Below are positions 12,055 to 13,229 of a stretch of DNA of 13,229 nucleotides, in pieces. This DNA comes from Actinomycetota bacterium (GTDB taxonomy: Bacteria > Actinomycetota > Thermoleophilia > Solirubrobacterales > Thermoleophilaceae). The notes under the pieces were generated by a model. It saw only the letters and a program-made list of their open reading frames with translations, made no database searches and had not been told where the DNA came from. Where the stretch lies: positions 1 to 13,229 of the forward strand of contig VAWV01000182.1 in the NCBI GenBank assembly GCA_005883295.1, given 5' to 3'. The translations under genes were made by a program, and so were the position numbers. How positions within the stretch are numbered: position 1 is the stretch's first letter; every line of letters starts with the position of its first letter.

Positions 12055-13229
12055 CCCAATGCCATACCCGGGGCCACGCGGGTCTCCACCAGGCGCGGCT
12101 TATCGGACGCGATCGCCTCCCGGAGCGCCTCGCGGAGCTCCGGGAGATCGAGCCCGGGGGCGCCGCTCACGTCCTCGAGGGCGGCGAACCACTTGAGGAT
12201 CGCGTACTCCTCGTTGCGGAGGACCAGGAAGGTGACTGGCACGTCGTAGGCCACCGCGCTCCAGAAGGTCTGCACCGAGTACTGAACCGACCCTTCGCCC
12301 ACCACGCACACAACCGGCCGGTCCGGCTGCGCGAGCTGGACCCCCACCGACGCCGCCAGCCCGAACCCCAGGCCGCCGCCGGCGCCGAAGTACCAGCTGC
12401 CGGGCCTCGAGAGCCTGAGCCGGTTGCGGATGGCGAGCGTCGCGGACGGCGACTCGACCACGGCGATGCCGTCGTCGGGCCAAACGTCGGCAAGGGCCTG
12501 GGCTGCGGCGGACGGGCTCATGGGGTTCTCACCCACTGCGACCGGCTCCGGGTCAGCCCGCGGCTCCGCCAGCTCGCGCTCCGGGGTCTCGTCGCCGAGC
12601 TCCTCGAGCAGCGCCTCGAGCGTGAACCGCACGTCGGCCACGACCGCGTCGCCCATGGGCGCTCGCGCGGCCTCGTCCGGATCGCTGGTGATCGATACGA
12701 GCGAGGCGCCCTCGGGCAGCAGGGCGCCCGGGATGTTGGGGTAGTACGGGAACGTCGACGAGCCGACCACCAGGATCAGGTCGTGGCCGGCGAGCGTCTC
12801 CGAGAGCGGCCCGATGGCGGGCGGCAGGACGCCCACGAACTGCGGGTGGTTCTCGGGAAAGCCGAGCCGTCCGGCACCCGGCGCCGGCGTCGCCCACACC
12901 GGCAGGCGCAGGCGCTCCGCGAACTCCACTCCCACCTCCCAGGCCCCCGAGGCGTCGATCTCCGGACCGGCCGCGAGCACCGGGTTCTTCGCCTCCCGGA
13001 TCCGCGCCGCCAGCTGCTGGATCGTCTCCGGACAGGCGGTCGCGCGACCCCCAACCAGGCGTGACGACTGATGGCGCACCTCGTCCTCGTTCACGTCCGC
13101 CGCCCAGTCGTCCATCGGGATCGATACGAAGACGGGACCGGTCGGGGGCAGCGACGCCATGTGGATTCCCCGCGCGATCGCGTGCGGCACATCCTCCGCG
13201 CGCGGGGGCTCGTAGCTCCACTTGACGAG
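12051..13229 (-). CDS. Benzoylformate decarboxylase-like ThDP enzyme, 5' end outside window
   Basis: The frame is open to the window edge, so about 392 C-terminal residues are seen and the N-terminal Pyr domain is mostly missing. The central domain (GPVFVSIPMDDW, then NPVLAAGPEID and LILVVGSSTF) is followed by the ThDP-binding PP domain. Its motif is VVGEGSVQYSVQTFW through FLVLRNEEYAILKWF, with GEG instead of GDG, which I believe is usual in this subgroup. Such enzymes decarboxylate 2-oxo acids or form C-C bonds, and benzoylformate decarboxylase is the closest motif match. After GAPGLDLP the chain jumps to ELREALREAIASDKP, omitting about 22 residues (the GLD-x-ALAxGYG block) found in relatives. 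The in-frame gap at about 12140 may impair cofactor or active-site closure. Confidence 0.85.
   Translation of the reverse strand, partial: LVKWSYEPPRAEDVPHAIARGIHMASLPPTGPVFVSIPMDDWAADVNEDEVRHQSSRLVGGRATACPETIQQLAARIREAKNPVLAAGPEIDASGAWEVGVEFAERLRLPVWATPAPGAGRLGFPENHPQFVGVLPPAIGPLSETLAGHDLILVVGSSTFPYYPNIPGALLPEGASLVSITSDPDEAARAPMGDAVVADVRFTLEALLEELGDETPERELAEPRADPEPVAVGENPMSPSAAAQALADVWPDDGIAVVESPSATLAIRNRLRLSRPGSWYFGAGGGLGFGLAASVGVQLAQPDRPVVCVVGEGSVQYSVQTFWSAVAYDVPVTFLVLRNEEYAILKWFAALEDVSGAPGLDLPELREALREAIASDKPRLVETRVAPGMALG

Noticed and set aside
11176..12249. 357-codon plus-strand frame opposite the ferritin-like gene
   Set aside because: Shadow frame; the minus strand shows the complete diiron ligand set.
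12284..12310. GEG in place of GDG as a broken ThDP motif
   Set aside because: I recall this substitution in related actinobacterial enzymes, and the rest of the motif is intact, so it is not treated as damage.
1..13229. Mobile element, prophage or defence island
   Set aside because: No transposase, integrase, phage, toxin-antitoxin or nuclease gene, and no terminal repeats, were seen.

Overview
This is about 13.2 kb of very GC-rich bacterial DNA with dense, single-strand gene packing. Many genes use GTG or TTG starts, and several junctions are 4-base GTGA overlaps. A DUF385/Ddn-type deazaflavin protein fragment, an LAxTG-type (class E sortase-like) sorting signal and TTG-N17/18-TTAG promoters suggest an actinomycetote. 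My best guess is Thermoleophilia, but this is inference and no rRNA or marker gene settles it.

Layout. Positions 1-1838 (plus strand) hold a terminator-like hairpin, an MscS-type mechanosensitive channel and an isoaspartyl peptidase/L-asparaginase. The convergent gap that follows holds a 47-bp imperfect palindrome. Everything after it is on the minus strand. An operon (4044 down to 1942) encodes a DUF167 protein, a VOC-like protein, a HAD phosphatase, a broken DUF385 F420-type reductase and a 51-residue cysteine-rich protein. Next upstream are a MarR regulator (4608-4114) and a large membrane-spanning sigma-factor-like protein (6124-4724). Positions 12006-6249 hold a broken diiron ferritin-like gene, a SRPBCC protein, NagA, a VOC protein, a rhodanese, RibBA with a degenerate second domain, a GNAT acetyltransferase and ClpP. 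The window ends inside a benzoylformate-decarboxylase-like ThDP enzyme (13229-12051).

Two results stand out. First, the 4724-6124 protein joins, in one chain, sigma-70 regions 2 and 4, a zinc anti-sigma (HxxxCxxC) motif, one transmembrane helix, five KKH-type octapeptide repeats and a C-terminal LANTG sorting signal. It reads as a sigma factor tethered through the membrane and possibly anchored to the cell wall. Second, four genes look as if an internal segment of roughly 40-90 bases has been lost, two of them with a frame change, and a fifth locus has a one-base slip in a homopolymer. This could be gene decay or a systematic assembly artefact, and it should be settled before the broken genes are interpreted.

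Most genes are housekeeping or general metabolism. I see no CRISPR array, transposase, phage gene, tRNA or rRNA.
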